Translations under genes and position numbers: made by a program | The notes under the pieces: generated by a model | What the model was told of the DNA's origin: nothing | Seen by the model: the letters and a program-made list of their open reading frames with translations, nothing else | Database searches by the model: none | NCBI GenBank assembly: GCA_003971905.1 | Contig: RSEE01000003.1 | Coordinates: 1,240,001 to 1,304,000, forward strand | Direction of reading: 5' to 3' | Length of the DNA stretch: 64,000 bases | From: Moniliella sp. 'wahieum' | Lineage: Eukaryota; Basidiomycota; Moniliellomycetes; Moniliellales; Moniliellaceae | Shown: piece by piece, positions 44,445-57,082 of the stretch | How the letters are laid out: the number at the start of each line of letters is the position of its first letter | Position numbering within the stretch: the stretch's first letter is position 1

Positions 44445-46902
44445 GGTTGGAGGATGCAGGTGGTTGGAGGTGATGAAGAGAGCGGGAGGTGGGGATGCTG
44501 GTGCTGAGGGTTGGAAAGAGACTAAGAGCCTTGTGAAGCTATAAGGCCCAAAGGCCCAAAAGAAACGCATCATAACGCTAACGCGAATTCTCCTCATACA
44601 GGAAACATATGTGCAGGCACAATAGAGGCGAAATCTCGTTGAAATCGTTGATCAGTATCAGTACACCAGTACGCAGCAGTAAAACGTAAAGACAGTAATC
44701 GAGTAATCGAGCTAATCCTCAGTTTCTCGGTTCTCAGTTAGGCTCGGCGCGCGCTCAGCCAGCCCACGGAACGTGGAACGTTCAGCACGTTCAGCGGATA
44801 TGTCACTAGAGCACAGTGCCTCTCACTCGGTACCGGGTACCAGTGAGTAACTCAATACTCAGACATACTCAGGCACTCTCAGTACTGAACGTAACTCGGT
44901 TCAGACGTTCAGGCCTCAGGGCCTCAGGGAGTACGTCTGCGTACTGAGTCGGAGTCATCAGATCTCAGACCCAGTGCGACTCAACGTTTCAGCGATCTTT
45001 CGATCATCGATCCCAACGCCTCAACGATCTCGATGTATACCTACGTAATATAGTCACCGCACTCACCATCTGAGTGCTCTGATCGGCAGCCTGAGGGCCT
45101 GAGCCAAGTCGTAGGTGACCGGTGACCGGTTCAAGTAGAGCCGCTGGTCAGCCGCCCTGATCCACATCTACCCATTGGCGCCACACCACCACGCACCATG
45201 CATGATTAATGATTAGTGAGAGACCGAGTAAGAAAAGGTATTATGCAAGTACCAAGTACTGAATGATTTCCTTCTGTACTGTCGGGACTGGTACTGGCGC
45301 CGGACGCAGACTATGCCTCCCTTTTTTCCCCCACCTGTCACTGTTGGAGCCCATCACTTGCATCCGCTTGGATTGGGCCTTGAGCATGCGACGGACCCAT
45401 AGATAGCGGCTCGCGCGATAGGAGTTGGTGATATATTGGGAGAGCTACCCGTGACTGGGTGGCTGGACCCGCCTCTGGCCTTCCGCCATGTTGCGGGAGG
45501 GACACTGGAAGGAGGAAGGGGCGGGTTGTTGGACAGACGGCGGCGCCTCTCGGCGCAGCACATGTCCCACCTAGCCACGTGGCATAGAAGACTGTGATGC
45601 ACTGATTGGCTTTGGACCACTGGTGGCCAAGAGCGCAGCTTGAAGCTGCTACGCACCAAGCTCTTAAGGCATTTCCAAAAGCGGCTACTCGTACCAATAC
45701 GTACGTACATTCCATTTTTGCTTCAAGCTTCAAGCGTCGCCTGTCACACTTATCACACATTTCACACCACATGGGGCGGAGAGGCTGCTCCACACAGAAC
45801 CCTATCACAAGAACACTAGCTTTGTCGCATAATAACTTCATGCATGTCTCGTGTTTCCCTTGCCCATGAGTCAGGTCCTCACTGGGCGTAACTCTGTGGC
45901 ACTACAGCTTTCCATTAAACTTCTAATTAAAAGCTGCCAATCTCGACCTTCTTCAAACAATTCATCGACACCACACCGAAGTATTTACAGAACGCCTCCA
46001 TCCCCGCAAAGCCATTTCTTTGCAATCCACAAGCCACACCCTACCACACCAGCATTTCTCTCTTACATATTAAATGCACACATGCGCAATTGAAGATGAT
46101 ATTATCGATCGATATCTCGATTATATCATTGCATCATGAATCGAATCAATCACTAATCTCTTCATTGTGCACAGGGCCGAACGTATACACCCTCTCGGCC
46201 CGATTTTTTCGAGCATTTTATATCTTGTCGATATATCGTTCAAACCAATGTGACGAAGTTTACCTTCCATTCACCACTATCATGGCTTGAAGCTTTTCAT
46301 CCATATCCACTTGTGCGGCATCCCCACTTGGAGACGAATGGCGGCTGCCGGAGGTCCAAACCAGCATCGCCGGCCCTGACCTACCCTCACCAGTGAGCTC
46401 ACTAGTCACTGCTGAGGCTCAGCTGAGCGCGTTGAGCGATCAGTGAGCGAGCTGATTCATGATCGATGATCGATGATATAGAAGGACCGAGAAATGGCCG
46501 AAGTCCAACGATTGCTGCCATGCACCATGTGCCATGTGTAGAGACAGATAGTCCATGGAGAGACTAGCACCTAGTACAGAAAACTATGCCTCGCAGTGAA
46601 GCATTCTCACAACACAAACACGCCACAGTCTCCGTCACAGTCAATTAGTCACTAGTCCCTAGTGGCTGCTCCAATGTCACATGTCACGTAGTAGATCACA
46701 TGTCACATGTCAGATCGACTGTGGCGTTGGCGCCAACGGCCCAAGGCGAGGAACCGGTTAGGGTTATTAGTACTTAGCCGGTTAGGCCGAAGGGCCTATA
46801 AGGCCTTAGGCCGTTACGGTATAAACGGTGGCAATAAAAAACGACCCCTCTTTCACGGGCTCCGTCTGCTTCGAGCGGCCGAGGATGCAGGATCTCACGC
46901 TA

Positions 46903-46982
46903 AGCTTCAAGGTTCAACGTTCAAGCTTCAAGCTCAGCGCTCAAGCTTCAACCTTCAACGTTCAACGTTCAACGTTCAACCT
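46903..46982. repeat. TTCAACG/TTCAAGC heptamer-like cluster
   Basis: About eight tandem or near-tandem copies of TTCAACG and TTCAAGC variants. The same words appear in the 21.6-kb region. Confidence 0.7.
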
Positions 46983-48589
46983 AGAGCAAGAAGCGCTTCA
47001 AATATAGTAACAATCCCTATAGTACAACAGCCATATCATTTCCCCCGAGGTTAAACGTTATGCGTTAAGTGAACACTAAGTACTAATCATTAGTCACTAG
47101 TAACGAGTAAAGTCACTAATGACTTAGTGAAACTCACTAGTCACTATTAGTAACTGTGCGGGGAAAATATAAAGAGTAACCGGTAACCGATTGCGGTAAC
47201 CGAGAACCCTCCCTAAAACTCAGAGCGGCCGAGGCCTGCTGATGCAGACTGGGGCCCAGCTTGACGCCGAAGTGCCTGAGCAGGCCCTGAGCTCTCAGCG
47301 GCTCTGCACCGAGCCAGTTCGAGCCTTCCGAGCTGCACAAACCCCCAAACATGAAGCCGCGAGTGCTCTTCTCGTTATCGAGCCACCCGGCGACTCGTGT
47401 GTGTTTGGTGGCCAAAAGGACCCTACGTCCTGAGTTCCTCAGGCCTAGGAGCTCCGTCGTTTTCCTGCTTCTATACTCCCTTTGTTCCTCAGCTACTAAC
47501 GCACCTTGGTGGTGACTGGCTGCTTGATGTTCCTCTGTATAGGCATTGTTTTCTGTTCGTCGCTTAGACCACTGCAATTACCTTAATTATACCTCTCCAC
47601 TAGTGCGATTGTATAACCGTCGGGGACCATCCAGACTTCAGGGTCACAATAGAGGAACAGCCCTTTTCGCTCATCCAGAGTGAGTACTGAGCAGCGCCGG
47701 TGATCGCCCGGCAGCACTCACTATTCCCATACCCTTCGTCCTGCATATTTCGTCAGCCTCTGAATCAGCGCCACTCCACACTGTAATATATCTCTGTAAC
47801 CATCAGTGCCTTCTGAAATCGGGTTAGGCCGAAGCCCTCCTCCTTCCGTCTCGTTTTCCTGTACAGAACGATTCACCTCTTCGAGCGTGCTTCTCAGTTG
47901 GCCCAAGATCAGTTCAGCCAATACCAAGCTATTAACCATTCAACAGACACAGCCTGTAAGGTGGCCACCAAAGCCAAAGGCGACATGATTTCGCGACTTT
48001 CTGCAGTACCTATATACATCTTATTACCAACCGACGTTCTCATTCGACCAAAAGATCGCAGAAATGGTGGGTGAAAGACCCGAGACGCGTGTACTACCCA
48101 TGGATATGTTCTCCCAAAAGCATCTCTCGCGCGTCAATTCAACGAGGTGATGATTTGTTCTATACGGTGTTTTGTTGGATTTGCGCTATTCATATTGGCT
48201 CTCCCCTCCCAGGCTGTCGTAGGGGGCTAAATCCCACAGGGCCCGATAAGGAGAGAAACTAAGGAGAACATCATGAGGGGAATGGGGACAATCGGATGAG
48301 GAGTGAAGCCACACGCGTTAGCCATTGAAAAATAAGGGAAAAGGGAAGACTAAAAAGGAGTCTTAATTGGGGGATACGACGAAAACGATGGAAGAGAACC
48401 AAGAATAAGAGCATTCGTCTCTTCTTTATTTACGCACCCCATCTGTCCAGCCGCAACGCTCTACGGATGCATACTGCATCAGAACGCCAGTGATAATAGG
48501 AGGGCCACACTGCCAGGGAGATTCGACCCGACCACACACCGCTCCCGCCGGCAATGACAGGGGAAAAGGACAGAATGGATTACAAGAAA

Positions 48590-48852
48590 GAGGAGGAAGA
48601 GAAAGAGGAGAGGAGAGGAGAGGAGAGGAGAGGAGAGGAGAGGAGAGGAGGGAGAGGAGAGGAGAGGAGAGGAGAGGAGAGGATAGGAGAGGAGAGGAGA
48701 GGAGAGGAGAGGAAGGAGAGGAGAGGAGAGGAGAGGAGAGGAGAGGAGAGGAGAGGAGAGGAGAGGAGAGGAGAGGAGAGGCGAGGAGAGGAGGAGGAGA
48801 GGAGAGGAGAGGAGAGGAGAGGAAGGAGAGGAGGGAGAGGAGAGGAGGAGAT
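48590..48852. repeat. GGAGA pentamer microsatellite
   Basis: About 260 bp of almost pure purine, mostly GGAGA units with a few interruptions (GGGAGA, GGATA, GGCGA). Both strands give long artificial open frames (GEERR or LSSPL repeats) that are not genes. Confidence 0.95.
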
Positions 48853-51673
48853 TATCCACGCGTTGGCATCAACATTTAGTTATTCCATTTCTCAGGATGC
48901 TACACGGTAGGAGGTGCCAGCGTGCTTCCGTTCTATTCGACCCCCCCCCCCCTGGCTGTACATGAGAGCTCCGGTGCCTCGAATCAAAACCTTTTGAAGT
49001 AGAGGTATAGTAGTAAGGAGGAACCCTTGCCCAAAAGACATGTTGATCACGGATGCAGAAGAGTTTGGGGACCACTTCGGGAGTCCGTCTCCCTGAATAT
49101 AGGAGGCTATATAGCTCTTATATGCCAGAAGATGTGACAATGTAATTGTGGTCACCAGAATGTGGACAAGCGACACCACACCCTACCGGCTTGCGCTCGA
49201 CGAAAAATCCAAAAAACTATGCATGGTTTCCACTCGGGTTTCAGTCTCGTTTCCTGACTCGGATCCGCTTTGCCCTTGATCCTCGCCTCGTCTCTCATTC
49301 GAGCCTCTTGTGATTGGTCCTCACTTTTCTCCTTGATCGTTCCCCTTTCGCTGTATGTAGACCTGTTGGCCTTTCCTTTTTTATTATTCCCCTTTCTTCT
49401 ATAAAACATCTGCCCAATGGTATAGCCTAAGTCGCCCACCCTTCTTTTCCTCTCACTCTTCTTCTAGGTGACTCCACTCTACAAGAACCACCTTTCGATC
49501 AGTCGTCTTTCTTCTATCGGAGCCCCGCTTGCTCGTCCGACCCCTAACGTGAAAACCTTCTCCTTGTAGACACTGCCTGGCTCTGTCCGACGAACAGTAA
49601 TGCACCAACATCTCTCCGGGTAGCATCCCATGCACTGTCCACACTTGACTCGTCACGTTTGTAACCTTTTTTTGGTACCTGGCATGCTCATCACTTCCAT
49701 GATCCCACAATTTGGACCGTTCTTCCTTTCCCTCCTATAATAGTGACTACGCGCATGAGACGAGGAGCGCACTCCTATTTCGGGGGTTCCCTTGACGCCG
49801 GAAAAAAGGACGGGACTTGGTCGGCCACGCATCCTTCTCCAGGATGTTCTTGCTGCCGTGCGTGTCGGGCTGACGATTGTGACTCTCCGAAGGTGAATCT
49901 CTATAGTGAATACTGTATCATCGACCGATAGAGCTTACAAAGAAAGGCTACGCCTCACCCGACCTCCCAAGGGAATCGCGCGCAGAGCAGGACCCTCTGA
50001 CCCTTCATCCGATCCACATATACCCAAGGCAGCGTGTGTGGCTACCAATGAACGTGGTGGGCACCTGAGCGGTGAACCATATCCATTGTGACTCGGTATT
50101 TTATTCTTTCCAGATCCCAAACATCTTGCTCGCCGTCTTGATGGCATAGTACTCTGGCGTCGTCGGAACCAAAGGAAGAAGGGTTCTTGGAGCGTCCCAG
50201 ATACTTGGCGTTCTTTTGTTGCATTCAGTTTGTTTTCCAACAGTATAAGCAGCCCTTTCTCTCTGGGGTGCCAATGGGCAGTGCGATCGTGTACCACCCC
50301 CGATACGCTACTTTTTGCTCTTGTGTTCCCGAGGAGTCTTTCGTGTGGACCACCTCTATTCCTGATCCTCCGAATGATCCAGGTCGATCACAAGGGTAAT
50401 ACTCCTCTTTCTCGGGATCATCGTGAAGCTTATGTAGGTTTGCTGAGGGCGATGAGGTACTGAGAACACTGCTGCGGTCCCTCGGCTTGACAGCTGATCG
50501 CGCTAGGCCCCTGCCCAATTGCCCACCGATGCATCCTTTATGCCTTGGACAAGTCCTACTCGAGTCATGTTCCGGGAAAAGGTAGTATTCGTGACAGCGT
50601 CCAGTTGTGGGGAATATCATGATGCAAACTCAACAAGTGAGCCAAACGCTGTGGAGAATATTCATCCATACATCAGGCGACGAGAGCTCCGAGACGCACT
50701 CTCTGTGCGCAACATTTTTTGAGCTGAGTATCGTATCGTACACATACAATCCATCCAGCTATTCGTTGACACATTGTAGCCAAATCTCTTGCCGAGAAGT
50801 CCGGCAGCCTGCATAAGATCCGCGACGAGATCGACCTGGCTGCGGAACAAGGAGATCAGAAGGAAAAAAAAACATCAGAGTTCCTAGCAGGTTGAGGAGG
50901 GACAGAAGGGACCTTGACCACACGTACGAGACCCACCCCGGTAGCTCAGCATCCCCCGGGCCAAAGGACCAAAGGAGACTTCTCCATATAGACAAACAAA
51001 ACGTTAAGAAAAGGGACAATGAAACCAGAATTTTAAACAAAGGGGAAAAGGGCCAAATAGAATTGCTGACGGTTTCAATGATGTCCCCATTTATACAGAG
51101 CATCCCGAAGAATACCATCTGCCTAGCTTGTGTTGCCAACACCGCTTGTTAGCTAGGCGCTGGCAGCACCTCTAACCGAAAAGGATATATTGCCCTGTCT
51201 CTTCGTTGTGTAATACCGTGCGATGCGGGAATGCCATCCCTCGTGCTGTGGCTCTGGCTCCAGCAGATGATGCATCACGTGATGCCGTGCGGCGAGGCGG
51301 AGATACGGTGTTGCACCGACCGTACCCTCACTCTGTCAGATCTCACCGCCTCCCCGAGACAGCATGAACGCATGCGTCGAGCGTGCGCACCGGCCACTGC
51401 CCCCGTGGCCGCCGCCCGTTGGAAGCTGCTCGAAGCGTGGCGGGCGGCGGCACCCCGGCACGGGGGCAGTGGCCTGGCCGCCACCCCGCCAGTGCTCTTC
51501 TGCCGCCGTTCGGGGCTTCCCGCACTCGGCCTTCGGCCACAGTCGATTGCACCCGCTCCTCCTTATTTCCTCCAGCGCACACGACAGCCACAGCCACCTC
51601 CGTGTCACCACCTCTACCACCACCACCACCACTCTCGCACCGCGTATACCCACACACACATCGCACTCCTATC

Positions 51674-52957
51674 ATGGTCAAGTGAGTATCCGCCCTCCCC
51701 CCTGTCTCCGCCTCCTGTGCGCGCAGCGCTGACCCGTGCTGCTCTCCAGGGAAACCAAACTCTACGACATGCTCGGTGTCGCGCCCGACGCTTCTGAGGC
51801 CGAGCTCAAGAAGGCCTACCGCAAAAAGGCCCTGTCGGCCCACCCGGACAAGGGCGGCGACCCGGAAGTGTTCAAGGAAATCACTTCCGCCTACGATGTC
51901 CTGTCCGATTCGGAGAAGCGCGACCTGTACGACCGCTTTGGTGAGGAGGGCCTCAAGGACGCGGCGGCATGGGCGGCATGGACCCCTCTGACCTGTTTTC
52001 TCAGCTCTTTGGCGGTCGTGGCGGCATGTTCGGTGCTGGGTCTGGCCGTCCGCAGGGCCCCGCAAGGGCAAGGACCTTGTGCACCGCATCAAGGTCTCGC
52101 TCGAGGAGCTGTACAATGGCAAAACGACCAAGCTTGCGCTGCAGAAGCATGTGATTTGCAAGGCTTGCAAAGGTTTGGGTGGCAAAGAGGGTGCGGTTAA
52201 GACTTGCTCCGGCTGCCATGGCCAGGGCGTCAAGTTTGTCATGCGCCAGATGGGTCCGATGATCCAGCAGCTTCAACAGACCTGCCCGACTGTGACGGCA
52301 CGGGAGAGATCATTGATCCCAAGAACAAGTGCAAGGTGTGCAATGGCAAGAAGGTGACGCCTGAGCGCAAGGTGCTTGAGGTTCGGATTGACAAGGGTAT
52401 GGAAGATGGTCAACAGATCACGTTCAAGGAGGAGGCCGACCAAGCCCCCAACACCATCCCTGGTGATGTGGTGATTGTGGTAGATGAAAAGCCTCACCCC
52501 CGCTTTAAGCGGAGGAAGAACGACCTGGTGACGGATGTGCAGATTGACCTCCTTACCGCTCTCGGTGGGGGGCAGGTCAACATCCCCCACCTCGACGACC
52601 ACGCGTTGGCGATTGAGATTCCGCGCGGCGAGGTGGTGAAGCCGGGGGAGACTAAGGTCCTGCGTGGACAGGGTATGCCCTCTTATCGACACCACGAGAT
52701 GGGCGACTTGTACGTCAACGTGTCTGTCACGTTCCCCGACTCGATCCCGGAGGACAAGATTGCCTTCTTGGAGAAGGCGCTGCCGCCTCGCAGCGCGCGC
52801 GGAGAATGTGGGCAAAGACGTTGATCTCGAGCCTGTCGTGATGGAGGACATGGACGAGCGCGAAGAACGCAACGCGCGGCAACCAATGGCGATGTGGATA
52901 TGGACGGACGAGGATGAGGATGGGGCTGGGCCGCAGGTTCAGTGTGCCCAATCTTAA
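51674..52957 (+). CDS. YDJ1: class I DnaJ/Hsp40 co-chaperone, Ydj1-type, farnesylated
   Basis: Cytosolic Hsp70 partner. The first exon codes only MV plus two bases of Lys; a 68-nt intron (51682-51749) follows, then [20 protein letters not shown]. The J domain has the HPD motif in [15 protein letters not shown] and [12 protein letters not shown] short G/F region ([19 protein letters not shown]) precedes four CxxCxGxG zinc repeats ([32 protein letters not shown]). The substrate-binding part reads [20 protein letters not shown] and [20 protein letters not shown]. The end is VQCAQS, a CaaX box like that of Ydj1. Frameshifts near 51958, 52060, 52290, 52795 and 52890 are single bases in G/C-rich spots, and every motif flanking them is intact. 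Confidence 0.93.
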
Positions 52958-53372
52958 GTCCTCCCCCGGACCTGATTTGCCCTCTATTGTAGCCCTTTCC
53001 CCTTTATCCCTAACTCACAACGGGCGATGTCTATTCTTGGGATCTCGTGGCTCCATTGCCTCCGTCCTTCCAATCCCTTTCAATCCGGATCTGCCCCCAC
53101 CTCCCTTCAATCCCCTTGTATGCACCTTCCCAGTTTCTGTACTCTTGGCATGTGACCACCCGACGGACAATGACTAGCATCGCCCCTTCTCACTCGGCAA
53201 CGAGGACGTAGTATACTTCTAGAACAGGATAGAACATGAAGCTCACGGCAAAGTGGATCATATTGCTTGGGCCGGGGGGGTGAGCAGAGATCAGCCCGAC
53301 GCGGGAGGGGGAAGCTACCCGATGGATCACATAGGGCGCGTGCCACACCCTCTCACACCCCAAGGATCGTGT
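52958..53372. other. intergenic between convergent genes
   Basis: About 415 nt between the stop codons of the DnaJ gene (+) and TRS23 (-). No gene is seen. Confidence 0.4.
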
Positions 53373-53820
53373 TTATCCTCGGTCGAATGCTTCGATCCGG
53401 ATCGGCATCTCGGGCGTGTAGAACGGGTTGCGCATCACTGTATCCGCATACGCTTCGTAGCATCCTTGAAGCAGCGTCGGCGGCGGCTGGTGCAGCACGG
53501 GCACCGGCACCGCATCCGCCCCGGGCCGCGGGGTGAGAATGACAAACTTGACGCCCGTCGGGGTCGCCAGCAGGGCCAAATCAAAGTCCGACGCTTGGAG
53601 TTGGGTCATGCCCCCGTCCCCGCCTGTCGCAGCAGCAGCAGCGTGTGTGGCGTGCGCCTTCTGCGCCGCCGCTTCGTCCGGCGCCAGGACGCGCCGTGAT
53701 GGCGTGCACGCCATGCAATGTGCCAGCCAAGACGAGGGCGTCGTTGGACGACAGGTGCGGCTGCGGCCCCACCAGAGTAGATCAGCCCACCGGCCTTGTT
53801 GATGATCCAGGTGTTGCCAT
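53373..53820 (-). CDS. TRS23: TRAPP complex subunit Trs23/TRAPPC4 (synbindin)
   Basis: Predicted core subunit of the TRAPP complex, the GEF for Ypt1/Rab1 at the Golgi. The N-terminus NTWIINKAGGLIYSG matches the longin-fold start of synbindin (VVNKAGGLIY). The middle reads LSSNDALVLAGTLHGVHAI, then an Ala-rich insert, MTQLQASDFDLALLATPTG and VKFVILTPRPG. The C-terminus YEAYADTVMRNPFYTPEMPI and RIEAFDRG is the most diagnostic block of TRAPPC4. At about 150 residues it lacks the PDZ-like insertion of animal TRAPPC4, as in yeast-like forms. Frameshifts near 53815, 53760, 53690 and 53510. The protein may extend beyond DRG if the TAA is a frame artefact. The neighbouring TBC1D20-type GAP would act on the same Rab. 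Confidence 0.85.
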
Positions 53821-54002
53821 GGCGCAGCGGGGGAAGGAGAAATGGTGTGGTGGCGGGGCAGGCAGACGGGCTGGGGCTGTGTGGTGGAGTGGAGTGGAGG
53901 CGGCGGCGACGGGCCAAGCCAAGGCTACAACGTGGCAATGGGTCGCAGAACGAATGCGTAAGCGTCTATTGTTAAGTACACCGGAAGACCCTCAGTCACT
54001 TC

Positions 54003-54086
54003 GGGTACGTGTGTAGTGGTATCATGCTTCCTTTGGGTATAGCTCCCACCATGGAAGAGGTCCTCGGTTCAATCCGGGCGTACCCT
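54003..54086 (+). tRNA. tRNA-Pro(TGG), intron-containing, bases missing
   Basis: Acceptor GGGTACG/CGTACCC is perfect; anticodon stem CTTCC/GGAAG, loop starting TTTGGG (anticodon TGG), then a 14-nt intron (TATAGCTCCCACCA). The T arm reads CTCGG-TTCAAT-CCGGG with six loop bases where TTCAATC is expected, and the D arm lacks one G relative to the tRNA-Pro(AGG) at 15953. A T run follows. The gene sits between TRS23 and the ribosome-releasing factor gene. Confidence 0.85.
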
Positions 54087-54369
54087 CCTTTTTTTGTTGT
54101 TTTCCCGAGTGCGCCATTGGAACCACACCAGGGCTTGCGCAGTTACAGCCATTGCGCCCGCTGTGGTTACTAATTGCTCACGCGAGCCCTCAGGGTTGGA
54201 GATGGAATGGGACCTGGGCAGATTCAATGGGCTACGTATGCTGTGGGCGAGGGGATGCCGGTGGAGGGGACAATAAGGGGAGAAGGGGTGTCGTCGCCAT
54301 AGTATACATGTGGCAAGGGGGTGCTGCCGTGAGGCAGGGGAGGGAGATAGGAGGTGGGGATATATAGCG

Positions 54370-57082
54370 GCTACAGGCTGCGCCCATGTCACGCAGGACG
54401 GCGCGCTGCTTCTGGAGCTGCATCGGGAAGCCGTGGAAGGCCATGGTGAACGTGCCTCCGCCCCGCGCTGAGGGCGCGCAGGCGCGACGAGTACGCCACC
54501 AGGTTGCTTAGCGGCGCCCGCGCCAGAATCACCGACTTGTCGCCCGATTGCGACAGCGTATCCCCGGCCGCAAGCGACGTGTGGATGAGCTCGGGGGGCA
54601 GGTAGACCTGGTCCAGCGCCTTGGCCGTCCCCACCGCCCCGTCACCCGCAACCTGGGCAATGTCGACCACTTCGCCCTGCTGCGCGCCCGTCAGGTCGCC
54701 CACCACTGCCCCACCGCCCCCGAGGGCAGCGCGACGGTGACGTCCATGTAGGGCTCGAGCAGGACCGGCTCGCCCTTCTGCAGAGCAGAGCGGATGGCAC
54801 GGCTGACACACGCCTGCAGCGCAGCTGGCGGTGTCATTTCTTCCCCAAACGTCTCGACGCTGTGCACACGCACCTTGACCTTCACCACCGCACTCCCACT
54901 CAGCGGCCCACGCAGCAGAGCCGCACGCACCCCGCCCGAAGCGCACGCTCGACCCGTGCCACAGGTGAATCAGCGTCCAGCTCATCGGTTTCGTCCGCGG
55001 GGTCTTCGCTGGTCTCGGTCAAGTTGGCATCAGTAAGATCAACCTCCACCACGTTTTCCCTGCGGGCCGCGGCGGCGGCCGTGGCCTCGTCTACGTCCTC
55101 GGGTTCAGGCAGCGGTTCAATCTCCACCACACACGCCGCCTTCATGGGACGCCCGCCGATCGGACGGTCGAGAAGCTGAGCCTGCTGGACCGGCTGCTGG
55201 ATCGTCTCACGGTACGAAACGCGAATGTCACCCAACGAAGCACGTGCCTTGAACTCGTCGCGTAACCTGCCCCTGGCAATGTCCAGGTGCAGTTCGCCCA
55301 TGCCACTCAGGGTCGACTGGCCACTGCCCGCACCGTCGCCCGAGATGGACTGATCATCGAGCCTGAGGGAAGGATCGGTCCGTACCAACATGGCCAAGGC
55401 CGTCTGCAAGTCCTTTTCATCCGCCTTGCCACGCGGTGCAATCGACATGCTAAACACGGGCGGCGGGATGGTGATCCGGGGCAGCTCAAGCTACGCAGCG
55501 CCATCGGAGGCGCTTGGGCGTGGGACTTCTTGGATCCTTTGACCGCCAGCGCTTGTTTCTCATCAATCAATGTGTCTCCCGTCGCTGTCTCCGACAGGCC
55601 GACCACCACACCAATTTGACCGGCTTGCAACGAATTCACTTCCACGTAGGCATCGCATAGGGAAGGAAGATCTTGGACATGCGTTCGCGTGTCTGGGTAC
55701 GGGTGTTGAAGAGGGTGCTGGACGACAGCAGCGTGCCACTGTACACGCGCACAAACGTTTGCACACCCATCTGCGGGGTCCAAACCACCTTGAATGCCAA
55801 CAGGCTGAGATAGGGATCGGTACGGGCGACAACGAATGACTCCCGGGCAGGAGGTTGGGCCGCCACCGCATTTCGTGCAGCGCGTTTCTCTTTGGCTGAC
55901 TTGGGCGCCTCGAGCAGCGGAAGGCCCGTTGCCTGCACGGGGGGACGGTCGGTGGGAGAAGGAAGAAAGTCGGCAATACCATCCAACAAGGGCTGGATGC
56001 CAATGTTGCGAGCACCCGAGCCACAAAAAACGGGAACAATGCTGCCGGCCAACACTTGGCGCCGAATGGCCCGGCGTAGGCTCGGCTCCGACACCCATGC
56101 TGTCCATCTCATCTGCCATAAGCATTTCCTCCAGCAACTTCATCCACCCCAGCCACCGTTTCGACCAGCGCAGCGCGCGCCTCGGATGCCGACGCATACG
56201 CCACGTCGTCCTTGTGCAGCGGCGCACGGCTTACCACCTCCCCAGCCGGTCCAGCGAACGTCAACCGTTCCATCCGCATCACATCCACCACTCCCGTCAG
56301 CGAGACATCCATGCCGGTCGTGGTATAATCAGGGAGGATGAGGACAACCGGTCGTGGGTGAAGGCCTTTGGCCACAAAGGAGATGAGGCTGCGCCGCAAC
56401 GAGCTACCGGGACGATCGAGCTTGTTGACAAAGAGCAGGTGGGACTTGACCCCGTACCGTTGCGCTTGCGCCCACACGCCTTCCGTTTGTGCCTCGGCGC
56501 CCTCGACACCATCGAGGATGACCACTGAGCCATCCACCACCCGCACCGCGCGCTCCACCTCAATGGTAAAATCAATGTGGCCCGGGGTGTCGACGAGACT
56601 GATCGCGGCGCGGCCGCCGCCTTCTCGCGACCAAAAGACCGGACCCACGGCAGCGCTTTGGATGGTGATGCCCCTTTCGCGCTCGGCCTCGAGGAAATCG
56701 GTAATGGTGCTGCCCTTGTCCACGTCGCCGGGGCGCCAGCGGCGGAGATGGCGCCCATGGGGCGCTGGTCAAGTGCAAGATGCGTTCGGTGCACGTCGTT
56801 TTGCCAGCATCAATGTGGCTATGATGCTAATGTTGCGAATCTCGTCGGGCTTTTCGATGCAGCTTGCGGTCGGCACGGCCTGGGGGGGCGGACGTGGTGA
56901 GGGGCGCGGAGGGCGACAGGGACAGGGACAGAGACGGCGGGGCGCTGGGCACGGCAGGGGCGAGGGCGGAAGGGCGAGCACGCGCGGAGCGATGGTGGTG
57001 GCGAGGTCGGCGGCGGGGCCAGTGGGGGCCCCGCATGGCGGCGGAGGCTCACGCGGGCGGGCAGGCGCGGGAGGATGCGCAT
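54370..57082 (-). CDS. MEF2: mitochondrial ribosome-releasing factor 2 (EF-G2mt, GFM2/MEF2)
   Basis: Predicted mitochondrial translational GTPase that recycles ribosomes. The start MRILPRLPARVSLRRHAG opens an Arg-rich presequence of about 85 residues. The GTPase domain follows: RNISIIAHIDAGKTTCTERI (P loop; one C missing near 56813), DKGSTITDFLEAERERGITI, AISLVDTPGHIDFTIEVERA, and LLFVNKLDRPGSS. Later domains: VPVFCGSGARNIGIQPLLDG, GRPMKAACVVEIEPL, TLSGMGELHLDIARGRLRDE, and near the end VYLPPELIHTS and GGTFTMAFHGF. Between VVEIEPL and the next strand lies an acidic insert (EPEDVDEATAAAA, LTETSEDPADETDELDADS). The stop is uncertain (54365-54395). Frameshifts at about ten places, all single-base. 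The retained GHG..LS motif order favours GFM2 over GFM1 and cytosolic eEF2. Confidence 0.88.

Larger units (their letters stand above)
44445..51673. other. 7.2-kb gene-poor, repeat-rich region
   Basis: No gene can be supported with confidence. Three sub-blocks (about 44700-45060, 46380-46760, 46890-47160) consist of recurring short palindromic words: CTCAGTACT, GTTCAGACGTTCAGG, ATCGATGATC, GTCACTAGTCA, TTCAACGTTCAAGCTTCAAG. 45900-46300 is AT-rich. Around 49450-50850 the minus strand has protein-like fragments (e.g. AKYLGRSKNPSSFGSDDA near 50200) in shifting frames; they could be a decayed gene, but I cannot identify them. Confidence 0.45.

Noticed and set aside
48479-48879. Long frames coding LSSPL or GEERR repeats
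   Set aside because: Products of the GGAGA microsatellite; no start context, no other domains.
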